NCBI RefSeq assembly: GCF_020733635.1
Contig: NZ_JAJFZL010000001.1
Location: forward strand, 1,364,001-1,428,000
Source: Nocardia spumae
GTDB taxonomy: Bacteria > Actinomycetota > Actinomycetes > Mycobacteriales > Mycobacteriaceae
Reading direction: 5' to 3'
DNA: 64,000 nt
Below are positions 17,400 through 29,191 of this stretch, piece by piece. The notes beneath the pieces are model-generated. The model saw only the letters and a program-made list of their open reading frames with translations, had not been told where the DNA came from and did no database searches. The translations under genes and the position numbers were made by a program. The number at the start of each line of letters is the position of its first letter. Positions within the stretch are counted from its first letter, which is position 1.

Positions 17400-18236
17400 A
17401 TGCCCGGTAAACGACCCGCACCCGAGCCGCCCGAACCGCTGTCCCCGCTCGTCGACGCGCACACCCATCTCGACGCCTGTGGCGCCGAGGACGCGGAATC
17501 GGTTGCCGCCATGGTGGATCGGGCCGCCGCGGTGGGTGTCGGCCGGGTCGTGACCATCGCCGACGATCTCGACGCCGCCCGTTTCGCCGTCGGCGCCGCG
17601 CACTGGGATGCCCGTGTGTACGCCGCCGTCGCCCTGCATCCGACCCGTGCGCAGGCACTCGACGAGGCCACCCGTGCCGAACTGGAGAAACTCGCCGCCG
17701 ATCCCCGCGTGGTCGCCGTCGGCGAGACCGGACTCGACTACTACTGGCCCGGCAAACTCGACGGATGCGCCGCCATCGAGGATCAGGTCGAGGGCTTCCG
17801 CTGGCATATCGACCTGGCCAAGCGCCTGGGCAAACCGCTGATGATCCACAACCGCGAGGCCGACCACGACGTGCTGGCGGTGCTGCTGGACGAGGGTGCG
17901 CCCGAGACGGTGATCTTCCACTGCTTCTCCTCCGACGCCAATATGGCGCTGGCCTGCGTGGCGGAGGGATATGTGCTGAGTTTCTCCGGCACCGTGAGTT
18001 TCAAGAACGCGCACGAGTTGCGCGAGGCCGCCACTCTCGTGCCCGACGAGCAGATCCTGGTGGAAACCGATGCGCCGTTCCTGACACCGCACCCGTTCCG
18101 GGGCGCGCCGAACGAGCCGTATTGCCTGCCCTACACCGTGCGGGCCCTCGCTGAACTGCGTGAACAGGATCCGGCCGAGCTCGCGGCGATCACCACCGCC
18201 AATGCCGAACGGGTGTACCGGCTGCCACGCTCCTGA
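17400..18236 (+). CDS. tatD: TatD-family metal-dependent DNase
   Basis: 278 residues, TIM-barrel amidohydrolase-like fold. Metal ligands are visible as DAHTHLD near residue 20, VGETGLDYYW near 110, IHNREADHD near 150, HCFSS near 178 and the final VETDAPFLTPHP (Asp near 222). TatD enzymes act as 3'-5' exonucleases in repair and DNA fragmentation and do not belong to the Tat export machinery. The N terminus has a Pro/Glu-rich 20-residue extension. It lies between metG and rpfB, the same order remembered for Rv1007c-Rv1009. Confidence 0.93.
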   Translation: MPGKRPAPEPPEPLSPLVDAHTHLDACGAEDAESVAAMVDRAAAVGVGRVVTIADDLDAARFAVGAAHWDARVYAAVALHPTRAQALDEATRAELEKLAADPRVVAVGETGLDYYWPGKLDGCAAIEDQVEGFRWHIDLAKRLGKPLMIHNREADHDVLAVLLDEGAPETVIFHCFSSDANMALACVAEGYVLSFSGTVSFKNAHELREAATLVPDEQILVETDAPFLTPHPFRGAPNEPYCLPYTVRALAELREQDPAELAAITTANAERVYRLPRS

Positions 18237-18264
18237 TCCGGTCCGCGTGCAGTACGTCACATAA

Positions 18265-19560
<1,296 letters not shown>

Positions 19561-19580
19561 ATTCTCGGCTCCGGATTTGT

Positions 19581-19605
19581 GGCCCTCGCTTCGCTCCGGC
19601 GGGGT
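19581..19605 (+). repeat. Dispersed 25-bp repeat, copy 1
   Basis: This 25-mer, with core CTTCGCTCCGGCGGGG, recurs in inverse orientation at 54766-54790 with two adjacent base differences. It lies just after the rpfB stop. Confidence 0.6.
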
Positions 19606-19666
19606 GGACCGTCTGGCAGATGGTGGGCTGACAGTTGCCGTTGAAGCGCGAGACGGTCCGCCGGTC

Positions 19667-20431
19667 CTACATCAAGGCTCCGCCGTCCACTCGAATCTCC
19701 GAGCCGGTGATGTAGCGGCCGTCCTCGGAGGCGACCATGGCCACCACTCCGGCTACGTCGGCGGGTTCGCCCAGGGTGCCGCCGTTGAGCCAGCCGGTGA
19801 GGCGGGAGAACAGGGTCCAGTCGGCGTCCTCGGGGGCGGACAGATTATTGGTGATCCCGCTGGTGATGCCGCCGGGCACGATATTCACCGCGCGCAGGCC
19901 CTGTTTCGAATACTCGAGCGCGACCGCGTGCGTCATCGCGTTGACGCCGCCCTTGGACGCGGCGTAGGCGGCCATGTACGGGTGGGAGCCGAAGGCGGCG
20001 GTGGAGGAGAAGTTCACGATCACTGGATGCTCGGACTCCAGCAGGGTCGGCAGTGCGGCCTGCATCATCAGGAAGGTGCCGGTGAGGTTGACGCCGATGA
20101 CCTGGTTCCAGGATTCGAACGGCATATCGTGCGTGTGCGCGGTGCGCATGATGCCGGCCGCGTTGACCAGGACGTCCAGCCCGCCGAGATGGTCGGTGGC
20201 CTCGGTGCAGGCGGCTCGCACCGATTCCGGATTCGCCACATCGACGGTGACCGTGTGTAGATGATCGCGATGCTCGCCCGCGGCCGCCACGGTCTCCTTC
20301 AGGCCGGGTTCGGAGATGTCGGCGCCGACGACGTGCGCACCCTCGGCGAGCAGTCGCAGCACCACACCCTGTCCGATGCCGGAGCCGGCCCCGGTCACCA
20401 CCACTCGCCGTCCCTCGTGCCTGAGCGTCAT
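19667..20431 (-). CDS. Short-chain dehydrogenase/reductase (FabG-like)
   Basis: 254 residues, classical SDR: TGAGSGIGQ near residue 13, NAAG near 89, catalytic Ser in VNFSST and YAASKGG with Tyr and Lys, and the C-terminal YITGSEIRVDGG typical of FabG-like enzymes. An NAD(P)H-dependent oxidoreductase of unknown substrate. The ATG 20431 has GAGAGGA upstream and a well-spaced promoter. A one-mismatch match to the KstR motif covers the promoter, so sterol-linked control is possible. The gene separates rpfB from ksgA together with the lipase and is on the opposite strand. Confidence 0.87.
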   Translation of the reverse strand: MTLRHEGRRVVVTGAGSGIGQGVVLRLLAEGAHVVGADISEPGLKETVAAAGEHRDHLHTVTVDVANPESVRAACTEATDHLGGLDVLVNAAGIMRTAHTHDMPFESWNQVIGVNLTGTFLMMQAALPTLLESEHPVIVNFSSTAAFGSHPYMAAYAASKGGVNAMTHAVALEYSKQGLRAVNIVPGGITSGITNNLSAPEDADWTLFSRLTGWLNGGTLGEPADVAGVVAMVASEDGRYITGSEIRVDGGALM

Positions 20432-20502
20432 CGTGGCCGTCCTCTCCTGCGATCGGGTGCGGTGAAACCGAATGCGCCACCGTCTGTTCCGCGACCACAC
20501 CG

Positions 20503-20531
20503 AAATTAGAACGCGTATCAGTTTCCGTCAA
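20503..20531 (-). promoter_or_regulatory. Sigma70-type promoter of the SDR gene
   Basis: On the minus strand TTGACG (20526-20531) and TAATTT (20503-20508) are spaced by 17 nt, the best-formed -35/-10 pair noticed in the window. Predicted start is about 65 nt before the ATG at 20431. Confidence 0.6.
20507..20520. promoter_or_regulatory. KstR-like operator overlapping the SDR promoter
   Basis: TAGAACGCGTATCA fits TNNAACNNGTTNNA, the remembered consensus of the sterol-catabolism repressor KstR, with one mismatch (GTA for GTT). It covers the spacer and edge of the -10 of the SDR promoter. One isolated degenerate match can be chance. Confidence 0.3.
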
Positions 20532-20621
20532 CGGTCGACGACGCCACGGCCAGGGAATTCGGGGTCCACAGCGGATACGCACCGTAAACTCGGCACATCC
20601 CCGATGAACTGAGGTGGCCTG

Positions 20622-21809
20622 ATGAGGTTGGCGGTTTTCTCGGCTCGGATCCTGCGCCGGCCGATGGTGGCCGGCGTCGCGCTCGCGGCCGCGGCCCTGG
20701 CGGTCGTTGCCGCCCCCTCGGCCACGGCCGCGGCACCGGCGGGAACGCCGATATCGCGGACCGCGCAACCCGACGGCTGGCACACGATGTACGGCGGTTC
20801 GCTGTTCGAGTATTGGACCACCACCTCGAGCGGCGCTCCGGTGCCCGCGAGCGGAGCGGTATTCGTCCCGCCGGGACCGGCGCCGGCCGGCGGCTGGCCG
20901 GTCGTCGCCTACGACCACGGCACCACGGGGCTCGGCCCTGGATGCAGCGGGATCTCCGATCCGGTACACGCGCCCTATCCGTCCAGCCGCGGTAAAGAAG
21001 ACCGCATCCTGCAGTACTTCCAGTCCAAGGGCTTCGCGGTGGTGGCGCCGGATTACCTCGGGCTCGGCCGGTTCGACACCGGGCCGCACCCGTATCTGGA
21101 GCGCCGGACCGAGGCCACCGCCACCCTGGACCTGCTCCGCGCCGCGCGGGCGACATATCCGGAACTGTCGCGGACCTGGGTCGCGGTGGGCGCCTCGCAG
21201 GGCGGGCAGGCGGCCCTGGGCACCGCCCATCTGCAACAGAGCTACGCGCCGGATCTGGATTACCGCGGCACCATCGCCCTCGACCCGGAATCCGATCTCG
21301 AACACGTCCTTCCCGCCGCCGCCCCGTGGGTGCCGAATATTCCAGGGACCAGCGGAGCCAGTACCGCCTTCATCGCGGGTGTGCTGGTCGGCATGCGCGA
21401 GGCCCGGCCCGATATCGATGTGAACGGCTACCTGAGCCCGCGGGGTCGCGAACTGGTCGACGGTATCGGATCGCTGTGCCTGGACGGCATGATCGCTCGC
21501 ACCAATGGCGCCTCCCTCGGCGACTTGCTGGCGAAACCACTGGGGGATCCCGTTTTCACCGCGGCGCTGACCGACTATCTGGCGGTGCCGACGAGCGGCT
21601 ACGACGCGCCGATCCTGCTGCTGCTCAACGCGACCGACACCACCGTGCCCTCGCCACTGCATGCCGCCCTGGCGGCGCAGCTGGCCGCCGGTGGGGTCGA
21701 CGCGCAATCGGTCGTGGGTACCGGACAGCACTGCGATCTGAATCCGCAGATGTGGGCCGCGATGGACGCGTTCGTGGCGCGGGTCCAGTCCACGCCGTAC
21801 CAACCGTAG
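20622..21809 (+). CDS. Secreted LIP-type lipase/esterase
   Basis: 395 residues with a Sec signal peptide ([25 protein letters not shown], cleavage near residue 37). The mature part is an alpha/beta hydrolase of the secretory lipase (LIP) family: oxyanion region [12 protein letters not shown], nucleophile elbow GASQGG (Ser near 192), acid Asp in [11 protein letters not shown] and His in GTGQHCD. A Cys pair probably forms a disulfide outside the cell. It likely hydrolyses triacylglycerols or esters as an exported enzyme. GAGGTGG precedes the ATG. It lies 22 nt before ksgA on the same strand. Confidence 0.85.
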   Translation: MRLAVFSARILRRPMVAGVALAAAALAVVAAPSATAAAPAGTPISRTAQPDGWHTMYGGSLFEYWTTTSSGAPVPASGAVFVPPGPAPAGGWPVVAYDHGTTGLGPGCSGISDPVHAPYPSSRGKEDRILQYFQSKGFAVVAPDYLGLGRFDTGPHPYLERRTEATATLDLLRAARATYPELSRTWVAVGASQGGQAALGTAHLQQSYAPDLDYRGTIALDPESDLEHVLPAAAPWVPNIPGTSGASTAFIAGVLVGMREARPDIDVNGYLSPRGRELVDGIGSLCLDGMIARTNGASLGDLLAKPLGDPVFTAALTDYLAVPTSGYDAPILLLLNATDTTVPSPLHAALAAQLAAGGVDAQSVVGTGQHCDLNPQMWAAMDAFVARVQSTPYQP

Positions 21810-21818
21810 CCGCACTGA

Positions 21819-21824
21819 TACTTT
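21819..21824 (+). promoter_or_regulatory. -10 box for leaderless ksgA transcription
   Basis: TACTTT ends 7 nt before the GTG at 21832, supporting that codon as start and giving ksgA its own promoter after the lipase gene. Confidence 0.45.
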
Positions 21825-21831
21825 GTCGGGC

Positions 21832-22713
21832 GTGTCCGAACCTGTGAGCGAAGCCCGTGGCCAGGCCGAACTGCTCGGCCCCGCCGAAGTGCGGGTGCTG
21901 GCGGAGCGGTTCGGCATCCGCCCGACCAAACAGCTCGGGCAGAACTTCGTCCACGATGGCAACACCGTGCGCCGGATCGTCGCCGCGGCCGGGGTCGGAC
22001 GTGCGGATGTGGTGCTCGAGGTCGGCCCCGGCCTCGGATCGCTGACACTGGCGCTACTCGATGTGGTCGACCGGGTGATCGCGGTCGAACTGGATCCGGT
22101 ACTGGCGCACCATCTTCCGGAAACCGTGGCCGATCGGGCGGCGGAGCTGGCGGACCGATTGACGGTGGTGCCCGGCGACGCGCTGCGAGTCTCGGCCGCG
22201 GACATCCCCGGTGCGCCGACCGCGTTGGTCGCGAATCTGCCGTACAACGTCGCGGTGCCGGTCCTGCTTCATCTCTTGGCCGAATTGCCCAGTATCAGAA
22301 CGGCTTTGGTGATGGTGCAGGCCGAGGTGGCCGATCGTCTGTCCGCCGAACCCGGTTCCAAGATCTACGGGGTGCCCAGTGTGAAGGCCGGCTTCTTCGG
22401 GACCGTGCGCCGCGCGGGAGCGGTCGGCCGGCGGGTGTTCTGGCCGGTGCCGCAGGTCGAGTCGGGATTGGTGCGCATCGAACGTTTCGACCAGCCGCCG
22501 TGGTCACTCGACACCGCTCACCGCGAACGGGTGTTCGCCGTGGTCGATGCGGCATTCGCGCAGCGCCGCAAGACCTTACGCGCAGCACTGGCGGGCTGGG
22601 CGGGATCGCCGGCGGAGGCGGAACGGCGGCTGGTGGCCGCGGGTATCGCGCCTACCGCTCGCGGTGAAACGCTCGACACCGCGGCTTTCGTCCGGCTTGC
22701 CGAACAGAGCTGA
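21832..22713 (+). CDS. ksgA: 16S rRNA dimethyladenosine transferase KsgA (RsmA)
   Basis: 293 residues from GTG 21832. It dimethylates A1518 and A1519 of 16S rRNA late in 30S assembly, using SAM. Motifs: [33 protein letters not shown] (SAM-binding motif I), [11 protein letters not shown], and the catalytic NLPYN in [16 protein letters not shown]-terminal helical domain with [12 protein letters not shown] completes the family length. In M. tuberculosis ksgA follows rpfB and precedes ispE in one operon; here each has its own leaderless-type promoter and other genes lie between them. Confidence 0.95.
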   Translation: MSEPVSEARGQAELLGPAEVRVLAERFGIRPTKQLGQNFVHDGNTVRRIVAAAGVGRADVVLEVGPGLGSLTLALLDVVDRVIAVELDPVLAHHLPETVADRAAELADRLTVVPGDALRVSAADIPGAPTALVANLPYNVAVPVLLHLLAELPSIRTALVMVQAEVADRLSAEPGSKIYGVPSVKAGFFGTVRRAGAVGRRVFWPVPQVESGLVRIERFDQPPWSLDTAHRERVFAVVDAAFAQRRKTLRAALAGWAGSPAEAERRLVAAGIAPTARGETLDTAAFVRLAEQS

Positions 22714-22917
22714 CCGTCGGCCGCGGCGTGTGCACCGTCGGTGTGCTTCCCACCTCGATCGGCCGGAATTCTCCGGTGTCGCGTTCTCCGCTGGGTTCTC
22801 CGGCCGATTCATAGCGCAGCGTCCGAGTGTGCGCACCCGCTCACATTCCTGTTGTATCCGGGGAGCTGTCGCCGATAGGACTCGCGATAACAGCGAGCCT
22901 CGGAAAGGGCGGATCTC

Positions 22918-23337
22918 ATGGGCGGTCGTCATCGCGCGGCGAGCAAGCGCGGCACGGTCATGCGCGGACTTCCGGTTGCCGTGGCTGTGCCCGCCGCGGT
23001 GACCCTCGGCGCGGCGGGATCGGCATCCGCGACGGCCCCGGCGGCCGGGCCCGCACCGGTGTTGCACACGGCGCCCATCGCGAGCCCGCTCGAGAACGCC
23101 ACATATATCGGCACGGCCGCGGGGCAGGTCGTCGGTGGTCTCACCGGAGCCGTGGTCGGTGGCACCGCCGGAGCCGCCCTCGCGAGTCCCACGGTGGTGG
23201 GCGCCCCGATCGGCGCCATCGCCGGCGGTGTCCTCGGTGCGGCCGCGGGCACCTTCGCCGGGTATTACGCCGGTGTAGCCGTCGGAACGGTAGTGGCGGA
23301 ACAGGCGCCGCAGATCGTCCCGAACATCCTGCCCTGA
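22918..23337 (+). CDS. Small exported glycine-zipper protein, unknown function
   Basis: 139 residues. An N-terminal signal sequence (RGLPVAVAVPAAVTLGAAGSASA) ends near residue 40, followed by a Pro/Ala linker and two Gly/Ala-rich hydrophobic stretches with GxxxG spacing (VVGGLTGAVVGGTAGAALAS and IGAIAGGVLGAAAGTFAGYYAG) that form a glycine-zipper hairpin. Such zippers insert into membranes or oligomerise. Similar proteins are common in Nocardia, without known function. GGAAAGGG supports ATG 22918; ATG 22960 also fits a signal peptide. It ends just before a strong bidirectional terminator. Confidence 0.7.
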   Translation: MGGRHRAASKRGTVMRGLPVAVAVPAAVTLGAAGSASATAPAAGPAPVLHTAPIASPLENATYIGTAAGQVVGGLTGAVVGGTAGAALASPTVVGAPIGAIAGGVLGAAAGTFAGYYAGVAVGTVVAEQAPQIVPNILP

Positions 23338-23380
23338 TCCCGGCCGGACGGGGTGGTCCGACGCAGCGGCGTGCGGATAT

Positions 23381-23423
23381 GGCCGACCGGCCCCACCGCG
23401 GGAAGCGGTGGGGCCGGTCGGCC
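23381..23423. terminator. 19-bp perfect bidirectional hairpin
   Basis: Arms 23381-23399 and 23405-23423 are exact inverted repeats around GGGAA. It lies between two convergent genes (small exported protein and copA) and should terminate both. Confidence 0.8.
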
Positions 23424-23440
23424 ACTATCGCACCGATCGC

Positions 23441-25674
<2,234 letters not shown>

Positions 25675-25678
<4 letters not shown>

Positions 25679-26571
25679 TGGTGACCTCCTCCGTGCTGGT
25701 TGTGGCTGTTGTGGTCGGTTGTGTCACTGCCCACGGCGTTCGCGGTGAACTCCGCGGTGTGGACCGTGCCCTCGTGGGCGAAGTCCAGATACAAGCGGTA
25801 GGCGGCGACACCGGGTGCCTGGGCGTGGAAGGCGACCTGTGGCCCGGCGGGAGTCGAACCGACCTCGCCTTCCGGATGAACATGAAGATAGGACAGATCG
25901 TTCCCGCGCAGCGCCACCAGGTGCCCGTAGGCGCCCAGATACGGCTGCAGATCGGTGACCGGTTTCCCGTCCTTGCTGATGGTGAAGTTCACCTGGCTGC
26001 CGCCGGTGGACAGATCGCCGTCCATGCGCACCTGATAGCCGTCGACGGCGGTGGTGCGTGACGCCGGTGGCAGTGGGATGTCGGTGGCCGGTCCGGCGAC
26101 CGTGAAGGTCTTGCTCAGCACCAGTTCGCCGGGGGCGCCGGTCGGCTGGGAATCGGCGAAGATCCGGTAGGTGCCGGGTTCGGACCAGGCCCAATCGATG
26201 GACCAGGTGCCGGCGGCATCGCGAACCGGGTGCACATGCCGGTACTCGGTCGTATCGGAGCGCACCGCGATCAGGTGCAGATCCTTCTCGTGCAGGTCGC
26301 GATAGGTGGTGACGGGAGCGCCGTCGGGGCCGTCGATCCGGAAGCGCAGACTGCCGGTGGTGTCGGTGGACGTGGGCGCGCTGAGTGCGGTGAGGGTGTA
26401 TCCGGCCTCGGTGGCCCGTAATCCGGCGCCCGCGGCCTCGTTCGTGGCGGAGATGTGGTGCCCGGAGGCCGGTTCGGCCGGATCGCCCACGAGCGATCCG
26501 ATACCGAACGCGGCCCCGAACAACACGACCAGCCCGCCGCCGAACGCGGCGAACCTGAGTCTGTCTTTCAT
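25675..26571 (-). CDS. Membrane-anchored exported His-rich protein of the copper operon
   Basis: 298 residues. One N-terminal hydrophobic segment (about 6-26) acts as an uncleaved anchor or signal; the rest is extracytoplasmic, with beta-rich repeats ([32 protein letters not shown] and, later, [30 protein letters not shown]) carrying HVHP motifs twice ([18 protein letters not shown]). The C-terminal tail [13 protein letters not shown] is histidine-rich and likely binds metal. Genes of this kind often sit between copZ and copA in actinobacteria. It may bind or deliver copper outside the membrane; that is inference. It overlaps copA by 4 nt. Confidence 0.75.
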
Positions 26572-26572
26572 G

Positions 26573-26779
26573 TCAGCTCGCCACCTGATATCCCGCCTCG
26601 TCGACGGCGGCGGTGACGTCGGCCCGAGGCAGCGGCGCGGCGGATTCGACCTGGACGCGACCGGAGGCGAGGTCCACATCGACGCTGGTCACGCCGTCGA
26701 TCTTGCCGATCTCCTTCTGCACCGACGCCACGCAGTGGCCGCAGGTCATTCCGGTGACGGTGTAGGTGCTGGTAGCCAT
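26573..26779 (-). CDS. CopZ-like copper chaperone
   Basis: 68 residues, a single ferredoxin-like heavy-metal-associated domain. GMTCGHC (Cys13 and Cys16) is the Cu+ ligand motif. The fold ends with AAVDEAGYQVAS. It carries Cu+ in the cytoplasm to the ATPase encoded two genes downstream. GAAGGAAG lies upstream of the ATG. The spacing to the next gene is 1 nt, so the operon copZ - exported protein - copA is compact. Confidence 0.92.
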   Translation of the reverse strand: MATSTYTVTGMTCGHCVASVQKEIGKIDGVTSVDVDLASGRVQVESAAPLPRADVTAAVDEAGYQVAS

Positions 26780-26800
26780 GATCGCTTCCTTCGCTCGCTC

Positions 26801-26852
26801 TTATACGGTGAGGGGGTATCCCCGACATCTCTGAACATACCCCCCATGGGTA
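26801..26852 (-). promoter_or_regulatory. Copper operon promoter region with CsoR-like operators
   Basis: TACCCCCCATGGGTA (26838-26852) is an inverted repeat TACCC-N5-GGGTA. A second ATAC...GTAT element lies at about 26803-26818 over a minus-strand TATAAG -10-like sequence. GC-rich repeats with TACCC/GGGTA ends are typical CsoR operators. No CsoR gene is present in the window, so the regulator would be encoded elsewhere. Confidence 0.5.
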
Positions 26853-27006
26853 CCTCACGCAAGGGGTGGGCGGGGAAATTCGGAGCCGATCGCGGGCGCG
26901 GTTCGCGACGCCGCGAACACCGCTGCTCATCGGTGTGCGAGAGATCTGTCACCGGTACATCGAGACCGAGGTGCGCGGCAAACCAGCCGTTTGCCGCACG
27001 GCCGGA

Positions 27007-27012
27007 TAACCT
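27007..27012 (+). promoter_or_regulatory. -10 box for leaderless ispE transcription
   Basis: TAACCT ends 6 nt before the GTG start at 27019. This gives ispE its own promoter, whereas in mycobacteria it is the third gene of the rpfB operon. Confidence 0.5.
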
Positions 27013-27018
27013 AGCCCC

Positions 27019-27948
27019 GTGCTGTCTGTAGTACCCAGTTCGGTGGTTGTCCGTGCCCCGTCGAAGGTGAATCTTCATCTTGGGGTCGGTGATCTGCGTA
27101 GTGACGGCTACCACGAACTGACCACGGTCTTCCAGGCGCTCTCGCTCGCCGACGATGTGCGAATCTCTCCGGCGAGCTCACTGGCGGTGACCGTACAAGG
27201 TGAGAGTGCCGCACAGGTGCCGACCGATCGGACCAATCTGGTCTGGCGGGCGGCGGTCCGCCTCGGACATCTGGCCGGACGCGCGCCGCTGGTGGAGATC
27301 GCGATCGACAAGGGTATTCCGGTCGCGGGCGGGATGGCAGGCGGCAGTGCGGATGCCGCCGCGGCGCTGGTCGGCCTCAACGAGTTGTGGAATCTCCAGA
27401 TGTCGCGCGACGAATTGGCCGCCGTCGCCGCCGAACTCGGCAGCGATGTGCCGTTCGCGCTGCACGGCGGTACGGCGCTGGGCCGCGGTCGTGGGGAACG
27501 ACTGCTGCCGGTGCTGTCGCGCAACACCTTTCACTGGGTGCTTGCCCTGGCCAAGGACGGATTGTCGACGCCGCGGGTGTTCGCCGAACTCGATCGGCTG
27601 CGCGAGCAGGGCGATCCACCGCGGCTGGGCGATCCGCAGGATCTGTTGCAGGCCTTGGCCTCCGGGGATGCCACCCAGCTCGCACCGCTGCTCGGTAACG
27701 ATCTGCAGGCCGCGGCGCTGTCGCTGAATCCCGCGCTGCGCCGGACCCTGCGGGCCGGGGTCGAGGCGGGCGCCCTGGCCGGAATCGTGTCCGGATCGGG
27801 GCCCACCTGCGCATTCCTGTGCGGTAGCGAATCCGCCGCGGTCGCGGTCTCCGCCGAACTGGCCGGTGCCGGAGTCTGCCGCAGCGTGCGCACCGCCACC
27901 GGACCGGTGCCCGGCGCCCGGGTACTGGGTGACGCCGGCCAGCACTGA
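27019..27948 (+). CDS. ispE: 4-diphosphocytidyl-2-C-methyl-D-erythritol kinase IspE
   Basis: 309 residues, GHMP kinase of the non-mevalonate isoprenoid (MEP) pathway; it phosphorylates CDP-methylerythritol with ATP. Motifs: [22 protein letters not shown] at the N terminus, the ATP-binding [41 protein letters not shown] and the C-terminal [12 protein letters not shown]. It supplies precursors for decaprenyl phosphate, menaquinone and carotenoids. It starts at GTG 27019. Confidence 0.95.
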   Translation: MLSVVPSSVVVRAPSKVNLHLGVGDLRSDGYHELTTVFQALSLADDVRISPASSLAVTVQGESAAQVPTDRTNLVWRAAVRLGHLAGRAPLVEIAIDKGIPVAGGMAGGSADAAAALVGLNELWNLQMSRDELAAVAAELGSDVPFALHGGTALGRGRGERLLPVLSRNTFHWVLALAKDGLSTPRVFAELDRLREQGDPPRLGDPQDLLQALASGDATQLAPLLGNDLQAAALSLNPALRRTLRAGVEAGALAGIVSGSGPTCAFLCGSESAAVAVSAELAGAGVCRSVRTATGPVPGARVLGDAGQH

Positions 27949-27972
27949 CCGACCGGCGCCCATCCGAAGGGG

Positions 27973-28845
27973 TCAGCCGAGAATATCGGCGAGTCGATCG
28001 ACCTGCTCGGGGTCACGGCCGTAGCAGTAGAAGATCACCTCGTCGACACCCAGGTCGGCGAATTGCTGTGCGACCGTGCGAATCCCGTGCGCGTCGATGA
28101 TCATGCCGTTCACCATGTTCGCCCCGTATTCGTTGAAGGCGTAGTACGCCGACATCTGGGTACGGGCGTCATCGATCACCTGCCGCGGGCCGAGGGCGGC
28201 GTTGACCTGGGCGACGATGCGTGGTGAACCCGGCCGGTCGTAATCGCTCCAGAATCGGCGCACGGTATCGAACAACTGCGGCGCCCACGACGGTGGGGCC
28301 GCGGCCAGCAAGCCGCCGCCCCAGCGTGCGACCCGCTCCAGAGCGACCGGCCGGAAGCCGCCGAAAAGCAGCTCCGGCCCGCCGGCGGTGAGCGGTAGCG
28401 GGCCGATCGCATCACAGGTGTCGCTGTAACGCTCGCCCGACCACAACAGGCGCATGGTGGCGATCTGTGCGTCCAAACGTTTTCCGCGCGTGTGCAATTC
28501 GGTGCCGGAGGCCTCGTGGTCGTCGGCGCGGCCGCCGACGCCGAGGCCGAGGGTGAAACGTCCGCCCGAGAGCTGATCCAGGGTCGCGACCTGTTTGGCC
28601 AGTAGCGCCGGTTCCCGCAACGGTGCGATCAGTACCTCGGTCTGCAGCCGGATTCGTTGGGTCACCGCCGCCAGATGGGCAAGTGTCACAAGGGGTTCCG
28701 GATTGTGGAAGACGAGCCGGTCGAGCAGTCCGAGGGTGCTGAACGGGCCGGCCTCGGCTCGCGCCGCCCACTCGGTGAGTGCTCGCGGATCGCTGATGGG
28801 CAGGCCGATGCCGAACTTCATACGGCTGGACTCGGTGGTGATCAT
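27973..28845 (-). CDS. LLM-class (luciferase-like) oxidoreductase
   Basis: 290 residues, TIM-barrel flavin/F420-dependent family. Hallmarks: KFGIGLPISDPRALTEWAARAE, TQRIRLQTEVLIAPLREPALLAKQVATLDQLSGGRFTLGLGVGG, and the C-terminal DLGVDEVIFYCYGRDPEQVDRLADIL. In mycolata such proteins usually use coenzyme F420, but FMN cannot be excluded. The substrate is unknown. The ATG 28845 has GGAG 8 nt upstream and is preferred to ATG 28821. It converges on ispE and stands alone. Confidence 0.82.
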   Translation of the reverse strand: MITTESSRMKFGIGLPISDPRALTEWAARAEAGPFSTLGLLDRLVFHNPEPLVTLAHLAAVTQRIRLQTEVLIAPLREPALLAKQVATLDQLSGGRFTLGLGVGGRADDHEASGTELHTRGKRLDAQIATMRLLWSGERYSDTCDAIGPLPLTAGGPELLFGGFRPVALERVARWGGGLLAAAPPSWAPQLFDTVRRFWSDYDRPGSPRIVAQVNAALGPRQVIDDARTQMSAYYAFNEYGANMVNGMIIDAHGIRTVAQQFADLGVDEVIFYCYGRDPEQVDRLADILG

Positions 28846-29191
28846 CGAAGGTTCTCCAATAGTGGGGTCGACACATTCACGCCGCCCACTTCACACCTCG
28901 TGATCCGAGATGGGCGCTCCCGCACTACGGCAATACTTCCGGAGAGCGCCATCGAATTGCGGACAATGTAGCCGGGGATCGATGCGCTCCGCAACTCGCG
29001 GATCCGTCGGCCCGGCCCTAGCGGGCGGCCCGCACCGGGACCGTGTCCGCTGTTGCCGTAAGGTTCACATGCGAAGCCGACGGGCGTGGCACCGCCGCTG
29101 GGGAGCGCTGGCGGTGCGGCGACGCGGCCGGACCCCTTCGAGCTCGCGGCACGTGCCCGTAGGCCCGCTGTACTCGGAGAGGACTGACCCC

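Noticed and set aside
19845..22247. An 800-codon open frame on the minus strand across the SDR, lipase and ksgA genes
   Set aside because: It is antisense to three recognised genes, is rich in Arg/Gly/Pro from GC-rich shadow coding, and has no family resemblance.
26568..26930. 120-codon minus-strand frame overlapping copZ and its promoter
   Set aside because: It is out of frame with the GMTCGHC-containing chaperone and spans the operator; an Arg-rich shadow.
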